From Planctomycetaceae bacterium (GTDB taxonomy: Bacteria > Planctomycetota > Planctomycetia > Pirellulales > Thermoguttaceae), in assembly GCA_031267635.1 (NCBI GenBank), contig JAIRYX010000238.1:1-12416 (forward strand): a stretch of 12,416 nucleotides of DNA. Direction: 5' to 3'. Positions within the stretch are counted from its first letter, which is position 1. Each line of letters starts with the position of its first letter. Positions 5,700-12,416 of the stretch are shown here, piece after piece. Position numbers and translations under genes: made by a program. The notes under the pieces are model-generated. The model searched no databases. It was not told the origin of the DNA and worked only from the letters and a program-made list of their open reading frames with translations.

Positions 5700-8105
5700 T
5701 TAATTATTAGTCGGCGGATCGTCTGTTGTTTCCGCCGTTTGTTCTTCGGTCGTTTTTTCGTCCGTCCGTTGAGCGTCGGCAGGTTGCGTGTCCTGTTGTT
5801 CTTCTTCCGTCAGTTTTTCTTCAACAGAGAGAGACGCCGCCGATTCCGTTTGTTCTTTAACGTCAATGACATCGTTTGTCTTCTCGGTCGCGTCAACTTG
5901 ATTCTCTTGATCGTGTCGGCGATTGTCAGATATACCATTTTTGACGTCAGGAACGGCGGAGGTTGTCGATTGGTTCGGACGATACCAATGTCCCCGAAGC
6001 CAATCGGCGACTAATTCCACTTCCGCGAGGGTCAGCGTCGAATCCGCTTTTTCTTCAACAAAATAAACCGGCATCGACGTATTTTTCGCACCGTAATATT
6101 TCGGATCGCCGATGTTTGCAATGGCGCCGATGAGCCATTCGCGGGACATATAACCGGTCAGGTCAACCGCTTTGCCGAAATTCTTTTCGCCGAGTCCGTA
6201 AAATTTATGACAATTCGCGTCCGTGCAGCCGAAACTTTCAATCAACTCGTAATGGCTCGGATGGATTCCTTTGGGACGCTCGCCGTCCATTTTACGCGGC
6301 GCGTTCAGCAACGCCTCTTGATACAACGCTTCGCTTAAACCGTCGCGGTCTTCTTGAAACGCGGCTTGATCTTCATCGGCTGGAAAATTTACGCTGACGA
6401 CGTCTTTGATCATACTCCCGTTTTTGAACTCCGTTCCGCCAAAATACTGATCAGACTTGAGACGATTTTCATCAAGAAAACCGCTCATCCAAAACTTGCT
6501 GATCGGATTGTAAAGATTCGGCGCGGTGGCTTTCCATGTTTCGGGAGCTGCGCCGGCTTCTTGCGTTTCGGGAATGACTGACGGTTTGGGATGACGGTAC
6601 GGTCGAAAATCTTGATGCGGTAGTTCTCCCGGCTGCGGTTCAAACGCATGACATGTTGCGCAATGACGGACGAAAATCGCCCGTCCTTGAATTTTCGGGT
6701 CATTTTTCAACAGCGACAACGCGCCGGTCGGCGGAATCCCTTCCGGTCGCAACGCCAATTCCAACGACCGCACCGCCAATTCATCGGTTTCCGCTTCGGC
6801 TTGCAAATAATCGTCGCTTATCCAATCGTGATGATACGACGCATAAGTCATATAAAGAAACGCAACGAAAAACGCCGCAGTGATCAGCATGATAAGATAA
6901 CGGAACGGTTTGAATTTACCGAAAATCGGAACGGCAAAAAAGAACAACACAATCAACGGTGGAATCACAAAGATCGAATAAATTTTCTTCTCGGCGGAAA
7001 ACATATTCGAGAAATGATACAACGCACGAAACGACCATTCGGGACGCGCCGCGTCATACGAACTTGCCGTATCAGCCGGCGACGTCAGTTTTGCTCCCAA
7101 TTGCGATTCTCGCGGTAGCGTTGACCAATCGGCATAAGCGATTTCTGTTGGCGAAGATTCTTTTTTTGCGCCGTCCGCTTGCGTCTTTTCGACTTTGGTA
7201 TCGTTTGCGGCGGTTTCGGCTTTGGAACGATGCGGCAGATATTTTTCCGCAAGATCATGTTGAAACACCAACGCGAGCGACGCCGTGAGAAAAACCGCAC
7301 ACGCAACCGCCGCGAAAAACGCTTGTCCCGACCAGAAATACGCCAATTTTGGGCGTTCTTCTTTCGCCGCCTTTTTCGATGGCTTTTCATTCGCATTTGC
7401 GCCGCTTGGTTCGCTGGAACTTGCTGCCATGCGACGTTGATAAACGGCTTCCGCCGCGTTTTGCGCGATTTCAATTTTGCGTGCGCGGAAATCGAAAAAT
7501 CTCCACAACACTAAAAACGCGAAAAATCCGCCGCCGAAAACCATAACGTGCAACACAAGAAACCGCGTCAATGTGTAAGTACCGAATCCGGGACCGGGAT
7601 TGCCGAGTACGAGTTTGAACAAATCGTTTCCAACAATCGGCAGCATCTGCAAAAAACGCACCCGCACCAATGTCGCCGAGTAGCCGGTGAGCGACCACGA
7701 CATCAGATCGCCTGTCAAGCAACTGCACACGGACAACAAGAGCAAAATCAACGCTCCCCAAAAGACAAACTCGCGCGGCGAACGATACGAGTACCGAAAA
7801 ATCGACGCAAGAATGTAAAAGCCGAGTATCCCGACAATCAACTGCGCCGCATAATGATGCAGCCCGCGAATCAGCCAGCCGAACGGAATGTGATATTGAA
7901 AAAAGAAGACGCTTTCCCAAGCCGTTTGCGAACTCGGCGAATAATGCGCCCACATGATCACGCCTGTAATCGCCTGCACGAGAAACGCGAACACGATCAC
8001 TATCGGAATCTGTCGGAAAACACACTTTGTTGCCGGAACTGTCCAATACCAACAAGTTTTCAATCCAGTTACCGCACCGGTTCGATCATTAAGCCATTGA
8101 ATCAT
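5700..8105 (-). CDS. Cytochrome b fused to two-haem cytochrome c (bc-type quinol oxidoreductase)
   Basis: An 801-residue membrane subunit that oxidises quinol and passes electrons to Rieske and c-type centres. Residues 30-205 are the four-helix cytochrome b core, with H83 (RGLHH) and H186 (LTRFLVLH) as haem bL ligands. The haem bH positions, 14 residues later, are Tyr97 and Leu200. Residues 255-425 resemble b6f subunit IV (three helices, with PEWS at 356-359 as the Qo motif). The loop before PEWS is about 45 residues longer than usual. A c-type region follows: CATCH (482-486), then CTDANCH (627-633), an unusual CX4CH motif, with Met679 (SMP) a likely axial ligand. Residues 712-801 are an acidic, disordered-looking tail. 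An AGGA-containing purine run precedes the ATG. The Rieske partner lies two genes upstream. Long antisense frames (e.g. 7548-8141) are shadows. Confidence 0.9.
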   Translation of the reverse strand: MIQWLNDRTGAVTGLKTCWYWTVPATKCVFRQIPIVIVFAFLVQAITGVIMWAHYSPSSQTAWESVFFFQYHIPFGWLIRGLHHYAAQLIVGILGFYILASIFRYSYRSPREFVFWGALILLLLSVCSCLTGDLMSWSLTGYSATLVRVRFLQMLPIVGNDLFKLVLGNPGPGFGTYTLTRFLVLHVMVFGGGFFAFLVLWRFFDFRARKIEIAQNAAEAVYQRRMAASSSEPSGANANEKPSKKAAKEERPKLAYFWSGQAFFAAVACAVFLTASLALVFQHDLAEKYLPHRSKAETAANDTKVEKTQADGAKKESSPTEIAYADWSTLPRESQLGAKLTSPADTASSYDAARPEWSFRALYHFSNMFSAEKKIYSIFVIPPLIVLFFFAVPIFGKFKPFRYLIMLITAAFFVAFLYMTYASYHHDWISDDYLQAEAETDELAVRSLELALRPEGIPPTGALSLLKNDPKIQGRAIFVRHCATCHAFEPQPGELPHQDFRPYRHPKPSVIPETQEAGAAPETWKATAPNLYNPISKFWMSGFLDENRLKSDQYFGGTEFKNGSMIKDVVSVNFPADEDQAAFQEDRDGLSEALYQEALLNAPRKMDGERPKGIHPSHYELIESFGCTDANCHKFYGLGEKNFGKAVDLTGYMSREWLIGAIANIGDPKYYGAKNTSMPVYFVEEKADSTLTLAEVELVADWLRGHWYRPNQSTTSAVPDVKNGISDNRRHDQENQVDATEKTNDVIDVKEQTESAASLSVEEKLTEEEQQDTQPADAQRTDEKTTEEQTAETTDDPPTNN

Positions 8106-8285
8106 TCTGTTTTTTCCTTTTTTTATTTATTGAAACCATGAACAAAAAATTTTATGTTCCACGAAAATTCACGTATTTTGCTAGAAATGTTTTGTGTGTT
8201 GTTTACTGTTCAAGTTCTTAAAGGCATGCATGTGAAATGAATCAGTAAGAGACATTCGCGACATTGTTTTTTAATTTTTAGTTTG

Positions 8286-10310
8286 TTACCTTTCACGCAC
8301 TCCGTTTACGGTTAATTCCGCCTGAATTAACGCGGCGGTGTTTTCTACAACCGGAATCGTTTTTTTTGCGGGCGGTTCGCCGTTGTGATAACGTGGAATT
8401 TGTGTTTTGGCGAAGAAATCCAAGTCGGGCGTGCAAAGCTCGTCTGCCGTTTCCTGAATGGATTTGTCTTTGGAGAACTCAATCCTTTCCGGTACGGCAA
8501 GAATCCGCGCTCCCCAAAAAGCTTTGTCATTATTCGTAATCCGCAACTCACTGGCGTAAGCTGTGATTTTCACTTCAACTTCGGGTCCCCGCCGAAACGG
8601 CGACGGCGCAAACGGAAATTCACTCGGCGAACCGTAAGCGACGTCGCCTTCCGCCGCTTTGCTGACTTTGGCAATAAATTGAACTTTTGCATCGTTCTTC
8701 ACAACAAAACCACACGCTTTCAGATTTTCTTCCAGCTTCTTACGAATATCCGCTTCTTTCGCGGAACCGTCGGTTTCAATTTTCACACTCACATTCACAC
8801 CGGGGTATAACGCGAATTTGTCGGTTACTTTGATTTTTTTGATTGCATCTAACGCGGCTTGCTGCGGCAATTTAGCAAACGCCAAAACCGATTCGCCGCT
8901 TCCAAACGAACCATTGAGCAAATACCAGAAAAGTCCGTCAAAAGAACGTCCCCGAGAGTAGTGTCCTTGATAATAACAAACAGGGATTCCGGTTTCCGTG
9001 TCATAAAGCGTATTTCCTTTGAGAATCATGCGGTTGTCCACCCAATACGGATTCGTAGGCGTCGGATCAACGTTGACTTCGCCGATTTTATTGCCGGTCG
9101 TCAAATCCCAAATCGAAAGAACATGTGCCTGTTCGCCAAAACCTTCGACTCGACCTTGTGCCGTATTCAATTTTCCATGTATCGCTATAAGTAATTTTGT
9201 ATTGTCCGGTGAAAAATCATAACGGACTCCTAACGGTTGTTCTTTGTAAGGAATCACGCCGAGCGTTTTTCCAGTCGCGGTTTCGGAAATTCCAAATCCT
9301 GATTTCGTTTGATAAATCATAACCTGACGGTCGTTGCTTAATTGAATTTCGCCGACTCCGACAGTCATAGTATAAACAGCTTTGGCGGTTTTTATGTCCC
9401 AAAGCCGCAAATTATGGTTTTGTCCGAGCGTCAGAATGTGACCTTGTGTCACCCATGCCGCCCATTTCACATCACGCTGATAATCATGTTCGCTATCCGC
9501 ATAGGGAATTAGCGCGGTGAACGGCGTTAATTGTTCGTTGTCAAAACGGAAAAAATCAACACGATGTTTCGCGGTTTTATCGTCAAACTCATTATAGGTC
9601 GCAAGTAAAATTTTTCCATCGGGCGATAACCCCCAAATTTTACCTTTATACGGAAGTAGATGATTAGTCGCTTTTCCGGTTGTCGCATTGATATAATGCA
9701 CTATCGTTTTTTTCTGCTTGTGATCGTCATACGCAGCAACTGCGTAAACGCCGTCTTTGCCTTTAACAATATCCAACGCTTCGTAAAGAGAAACGCTGTT
9801 TTTTTGCGTTGTCATGACTGTGGGTTTATAACCGACTTTTTCGCCGGAAAACGCAACCGGCTGTGGTTTATAATGCCAACCATTGACGCTACCCGCAAGA
9901 ACCTTTTTTGCGTTTGCCGGGGATCCTTCTCGCACTTTTGCTGAATCAATTGACGCAGAATCAGATGGAGGAGTACGCAATGTTGTTTGCGGCAGTTTTC
10001 CCGAGACCGAAGTCCCGCCGGCAAACGGATTCTCTTTTTCCGCCGCTTGTTGCTGCTGAATGTACAAACGGTCTTTGGAACTCAACTTGTCAATAGAAAG
10101 CGTGACAACACGTCCGTCTTTTTTTTCGAGTTCGGCTTGTTTTTCGTCGGATTTGAGCAATTTTGCCTCGACTGAAAATTTGCCGGTAATGTCCATCCAA
10201 ATCCTCCACTCCTGCGCATTGACCGACAAACCAACGAACGGCAAAAAGAAAAACAAAATCGTTCCCGACAATTTCATCGCACGATGGAATAATAATTTAC
10301 CAACAGTCAC
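8286..10310 (-). CDS. Secreted SHD1-domain protein with WD40-like repeats
   Basis: A 674-residue protein with a signal peptide (hydrophobic 14-30, cleavage probably after VNAQ). An SHD1-like domain follows at about 34-85 (W-x-DxxGKFSVEAKLL, DGRVVTLSIDKLSSKDRLYI). This domain is common in Planctomycetota envelope proteins. A serine/alanine-rich linker (90-150) leads to WD40-like blades; NLRLWDIKTAK and LSIWDLTTGNKIG are the clearest. The C-terminal ~170 residues form an alpha/beta region I do not recognise. The start is GTG 10310 because AGGAGA lies 6 bases upstream; an in-frame ATG at 10277 would also leave a usable signal peptide. It sits between the Rieske and cytochrome b genes, so it may be co-expressed with them, but nothing in it suggests redox chemistry. 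Exact function unknown. Confidence 0.85.
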   Translation of the reverse strand: MTVGKLLFHRAMKLSGTILFFFLPFVGLSVNAQEWRIWMDITGKFSVEAKLLKSDEKQAELEKKDGRVVTLSIDKLSSKDRLYIQQQQAAEKENPFAGGTSVSGKLPQTTLRTPPSDSASIDSAKVREGSPANAKKVLAGSVNGWHYKPQPVAFSGEKVGYKPTVMTTQKNSVSLYEALDIVKGKDGVYAVAAYDDHKQKKTIVHYINATTGKATNHLLPYKGKIWGLSPDGKILLATYNEFDDKTAKHRVDFFRFDNEQLTPFTALIPYADSEHDYQRDVKWAAWVTQGHILTLGQNHNLRLWDIKTAKAVYTMTVGVGEIQLSNDRQVMIYQTKSGFGISETATGKTLGVIPYKEQPLGVRYDFSPDNTKLLIAIHGKLNTAQGRVEGFGEQAHVLSIWDLTTGNKIGEVNVDPTPTNPYWVDNRMILKGNTLYDTETGIPVCYYQGHYSRGRSFDGLFWYLLNGSFGSGESVLAFAKLPQQAALDAIKKIKVTDKFALYPGVNVSVKIETDGSAKEADIRKKLEENLKACGFVVKNDAKVQFIAKVSKAAEGDVAYGSPSEFPFAPSPFRRGPEVEVKITAYASELRITNNDKAFWGARILAVPERIEFSKDKSIQETADELCTPDLDFFAKTQIPRYHNGEPPAKKTIPVVENTAALIQAELTVNGVRER

Positions 10311-10342
10311 TGTCGTTCTCCTAAAATTTGAAATAGCCCTAA

Positions 10343-10348
10343 ATTATA
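10343..10348 (-). promoter_or_regulatory. Candidate -10 box upstream of the SHD1 gene
   Basis: A perfect TATAAT on the minus strand, 33 bp before the GTG start. A TTGACA lies almost adjacent to it, too close to be its -35 partner, and no good -35 is seen at normal spacing. Confidence 0.3.
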
Positions 10349-10504
10349 TTGTCAATTTACCATAAACATACTTTTAAGAATAACCAGAAAGTTCACATAG
10401 GTTGTTTTTGTTTTTTTATAACAAGCTGTGAATAAGCAAGGTACTATTGAGACTTCATAATAATTTCTCTGTGAACTTATTTTTTGGGGAAAAAGTAGTT
10501 TTTA

Positions 10505-10529
10505 GCGAATTTCATGATACGAAATTTGC
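10505..10529 (-). terminator. Hairpin downstream of the Rieske gene
   Basis: GCAAATTTC and GAAATTCGC pair over 9 bp (one G-U) around a 7-base loop, starting about 16 bp past the Rieske stop. TAAAAACTACTTTTT follows on the minus strand. A weak terminator or attenuator could separate Rieske from the genes downstream. Confidence 0.4.
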
Positions 10530-10544
10530 CATTTGAGAAAACGT

Positions 10545-11144
10545 TCATGACGACGCTTTTTTCTCTCGCGTGCCGAAAGTGAATACTTCAAATTTGACAA
10601 AGACTTGACCGTTTTCGATTTTTGTTTCCAGCGAATCCATGTTTCGCGGAGCGTCGGGTTTTTTGTCAAGTAATTGACCGTTCAAATCGAAATGAGCGAC
10701 ATGGCAAGGACAAGCAAAAAGCAGTTCGACATTTTGAGTATCAGGATTTTTCTGCGTCTTCAGTCCAATAGTGCAACCGGCGTGAGGACAAAGTGATTGC
10801 CACGCAAGAACTTTTGTCTCGCCGCCTTCTTTGATCTTTCGGACATAAACGTTGCCGATTGTCTGATGCGGCAAAGTGATCCAAGCGTCTTTGACGTCGT
10901 CCGCTATCGGGAATTTTTGCGGCGTTTCGTCGAGCGATTCCAAAGAAACCAGAGGATAAAATTTTCCACCCAAACCTGTGTCTTTAAGCGGAACAATCAC
11001 AGACTTAATTGCCGCGCAAATTGGCGTTGCCGAAGCAATTATGCCGCCAGCCAATCCAAAAAGGAATCCGAGAAAACCTCTTCGCCGCACCGCACCGGTT
11101 CCCAGATTAGAACAACCGCAATTTTTTTTACCGCAAGAGGACAT
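10545..11144 (-). CDS. Rieske [2Fe-2S] protein, Tat-exported, of the bc-type complex
   Basis: A 199-residue iron-sulfur subunit that takes an electron from quinol at the Qo site. Residues 19-26 (VRRRGFLG) are a twin-arginine signal, followed by a membrane anchor at about 24-45. The Rieske domain has box I C119-P-H121-A-G-C124 and box II C145-P-C147-H148. Ligands are C119, H121, C145 and H148; C124-C147 is the expected disulfide. Box II continues V-A-H-F instead of the common G-S-x-Y. The Ser and Tyr that hydrogen-bond the cluster in high-potential Rieske proteins are therefore Ala150 and Phe152, predicting a lowered potential as in menaquinol systems. The extreme N-terminus has three cysteines (C4, C9, C11), unusual before a Tat motif. 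AGGAG lies 6 bases upstream of the ATG. Its cytochrome b partner is two genes downstream. Confidence 0.93.
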   Translation of the reverse strand: MSSCGKKNCGCSNLGTGAVRRRGFLGFLFGLAGGIIASATPICAAIKSVIVPLKDTGLGGKFYPLVSLESLDETPQKFPIADDVKDAWITLPHQTIGNVYVRKIKEGGETKVLAWQSLCPHAGCTIGLKTQKNPDTQNVELLFACPCHVAHFDLNGQLLDKKPDAPRNMDSLETKIENGQVFVKFEVFTFGTREKKASS

Positions 11145-11196
11145 AATGTGCTCCTAAATTTCTAAAAACATTGTTGATGTTGGAAAAAGCTTTTCT

Positions 11197-11225
11197 ATTA
11201 TATAGGAATTTTGCAAAAATTCACC
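11197..11225 (-). promoter_or_regulatory. Candidate promoter of the Rieske gene
   Basis: A perfect TATAAT (minus strand, 11197-11202) lies 52 bp before the ATG within the run TATATAATAG. A poor -35 (GTGAAT or GGTGAA) sits 16-17 bp upstream. It suggests Rieske can be transcribed independently of the HD-domain gene. Confidence 0.4.
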
Positions 11226-11280
11226 CTACCCATTTCTTTTTTTTGATATTGTTTCAAAAATCATTTGAGAAAGGATTCTC

Positions 11281-11832
11281 TCACGGAATAAACTCCACGC
11301 TTTTCATCGCTTCGAGCGTTTGAGCAAAAAGCTCCTCAAGCGACCATTCCAGCAAATCCGCACCGCGTTGAATGACTTCGCGGGAACACCCTGCGGCAAA
11401 AGCCGGCGTTTTGAATTTTTTCTTGATGGATTTTGTTTCCATGTCGCGAATGCTTTTCGAAGGACGCATCAACGCCGCCGCTCCAATCAAACCGGTGAGT
11501 TCGTCGGTCGCGTAAAGAATTTTTTCCATGCGATGCTCCGGCGGGATTTCCACCGTAATCGCCCAGCCATGTGACGCTGTTGCCCGAATAATTCGCGGCT
11601 CAACGTTGTGTTCTTTCATGATTTCCTGCTGACGAATGCAATGTTCTTGCGGAAATTGCTCAAAATCAAGATCATGCAACAACCCGACAATTCCCCAAAA
11701 TTCCGCGTCATCGGCAAAACCTTCTTTTTTCGCAAAATGTTTCATTACACCTTCCATCACTCGCGCATGATAAAGATGAAACTGCTCCTGATTGTATTTT
11801 GTCAACAATTCCCACGCTTCTTGGCGAGTCAT
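11281..11832 (-). CDS. HD-domain metal-dependent hydrolase
   Basis: A 183-residue protein of the HD superfamily, usually phosphohydrolases acting on nucleotides or related phosphate compounds. The metal-binding pattern H...HD...H...D is visible: His22 (YHARVME), His53-Asp54 (LLHDLDF), His88 (ASHGW) and Asp110 (ATDELTG). No extra sensor, GYP or synthetase domain is present, so this is a minimal single-domain member of unknown substrate. AAAGGA lies about 7-8 bases before the ATG. A 136-bp gap with its own -10 box separates it from Rieske, so co-transcription is not certain. Confidence 0.85.
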   Translation of the reverse strand: MTRQEAWELLTKYNQEQFHLYHARVMEGVMKHFAKKEGFADDAEFWGIVGLLHDLDFEQFPQEHCIRQQEIMKEHNVEPRIIRATASHGWAITVEIPPEHRMEKILYATDELTGLIGAAALMRPSKSIRDMETKSIKKKFKTPAFAAGCSREVIQRGADLLEWSLEELFAQTLEAMKSVEFIP

Positions 11833-11907
11833 AAGTTTTCCTTTTGATATTGAAAAGAAATTTCAGATAGCAGGTTTCAGATACCGGTAGAGTTTTTCAA
11901 CCACTTC

Positions 11908-12416
11908 TTATAGTGGGGAATTTGTTTCATTTTGCTCTGACGTTGTCGCTTCAATTTCCGGTAACCCCATTTTGCGGCGCACACGGTTTGCGTCTTCTGT
12001 CGTAATATAATAAATATAAATCGAATAACCAATCATGTCAATTGGTTCAAATTGTTTCAACCATTCATATTGTTTTGAGTTGCTGTAAAGTTCATTGATG
12101 CCGAGGACAAACCAGCCCGATTCCGGTTGTTGGGGCGGTTGTTGGTTGTCTTTGATTCCCAAACGCTCCAAGGATTCCGTGCCGGTATAGGCAATTTTGA
12201 TCGGTCGAGCTTCAGGATGTTTGAAATACCATTTTTGAAGAAAATAACTAAACTTTTGCAAATTCCCATCAGCTCTCTTAAAATAAGCATCCAAACACAT
12301 GTTAAATTGGCATAAAAAAGTTAATCGTTCATTTTGCCAAGCCGAGACGGGCGAGCAAGGATTACATGCGTTTCGCGGTTTTTCCGGTAAAGTCCAGGCG
12401 GTCAATGAGCCAATTG
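11908..12416 (-). CDS. C-terminal part of a membrane glycosyltransferase (PMT/ArnT-like), partial
   Basis: The frame ends at 11908 and stays open to the window edge, so the true start is not visible. From about residue 55 of the visible frame the protein resembles the soluble C-terminal end of phospholipid-carrier-dependent glycosyltransferases of the GT39/ArnT type seen in planctomycetes. The matching segments are LQKWYFKHPEARPIKIAYTG, SGWFVLGINELY, FEPIDMIGYSIYIYYIT and EDANRVRRKMGLPEIE. The more N-terminal ~50 residues (12260-12405) are cysteine-rich and do not look like that family; the expected DSNIDWGQDL-type motif is missing. Either this is a divergent member or the gene is truncated and joined to unrelated sequence. 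A competing frame (stop at 12362-12364) also runs off the edge. Confidence 0.55.
   Translation of the reverse strand, partial: IGSLTAWTLPEKPRNACNPCSPVSAWQNERLTFLCQFNMCLDAYFKRADGNLQKFSYFLQKWYFKHPEARPIKIAYTGTESLERLGIKDNQQPPQQPESGWFVLGINELYSNSKQYEWLKQFEPIDMIGYSIYIYYITTEDANRVRRKMGLPEIEATTSEQNETNSPL

Noticed and set aside
7548..8141. 197-codon plus-strand frame antisense to cytochrome b
   Set aside because: It mirrors the strongly supported cytochrome b gene. Its composition (Arg/His/Gln-rich) is typical of an antisense shadow.

Overview
The window looks like chromosomal DNA from a planctomycete or close relative. The clearest marker is a secreted protein with an SHD1 (Sla1 homology 1-like) domain followed by WD40-like blades, an architecture typical of Planctomycetota. 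A cytochrome b fused to c-type haem domains fits the same phylum. Genes are moderately GC-rich, with frequent CG-containing codons. Spacers are long, AT-rich and full of degenerate repeats. The phylum assignment is inference; no rRNA or other phylogenetic marker is present.

Left part (1-5028, mostly plus strand). A repeat-rich spacer (1-1033) holds a 21-bp tandem array in which every unit is a small hairpin, a ~220-bp imperfect palindrome and dispersed repeats. It precedes a stand-alone fabH (beta-ketoacyl-ACP synthase III). Next is an 868-bp element bounded by 28-bp inverted repeats (27/28 identical) that carries a broken IS630-type transposase. Its right end lies 12 bp from the stop of nikR (minus strand, nickel-responsive repressor). 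An iron-type alcohol dehydrogenase of the YqhD/BdhA group follows on the plus strand with its own promoter-like sequence.

Middle spacer (5029-5699). This holds no gene. It contains a strong stem-loop, a 54-bp inverted-repeat element, a small GTAAC/GTTAC hairpin and a 67-bp repeat. Several of these also occur in the 1-1033 spacer.

Right part (5700-12416, all minus strand). In transcription order: the C-terminal part of a membrane glycosyltransferase (cut by the window edge), an HD-domain hydrolase, a Tat-type Rieske iron-sulfur protein, the SHD1/WD40-like secreted protein and an 801-residue cytochrome b fused to a two-haem cytochrome c region. The Rieske protein and the fusion form a quinol:cytochrome c oxidoreductase (bc1/b6f-like) locus, interrupted by the SHD1 gene.

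The most interesting signal is in that complex. The cytochrome b keeps both histidines for haem bL (H83, H186) and the PEW motif of the quinol-oxidising site. The two positions that should ligate haem bH are Tyr97 and Leu200. The Rieske cluster-binding loop has Ala and Phe where high-potential Rieske proteins have the hydrogen-bonding Ser and Tyr. One c-haem motif is CX4CH instead of CX2CH. Together these suggest a remodelled, probably low-potential complex that may lack the normal Q-cycle electron path. A second theme is a family of short TA-bounded inverted-repeat elements whose ends resemble those of the IS630 relic, so they may be its non-autonomous derivatives.
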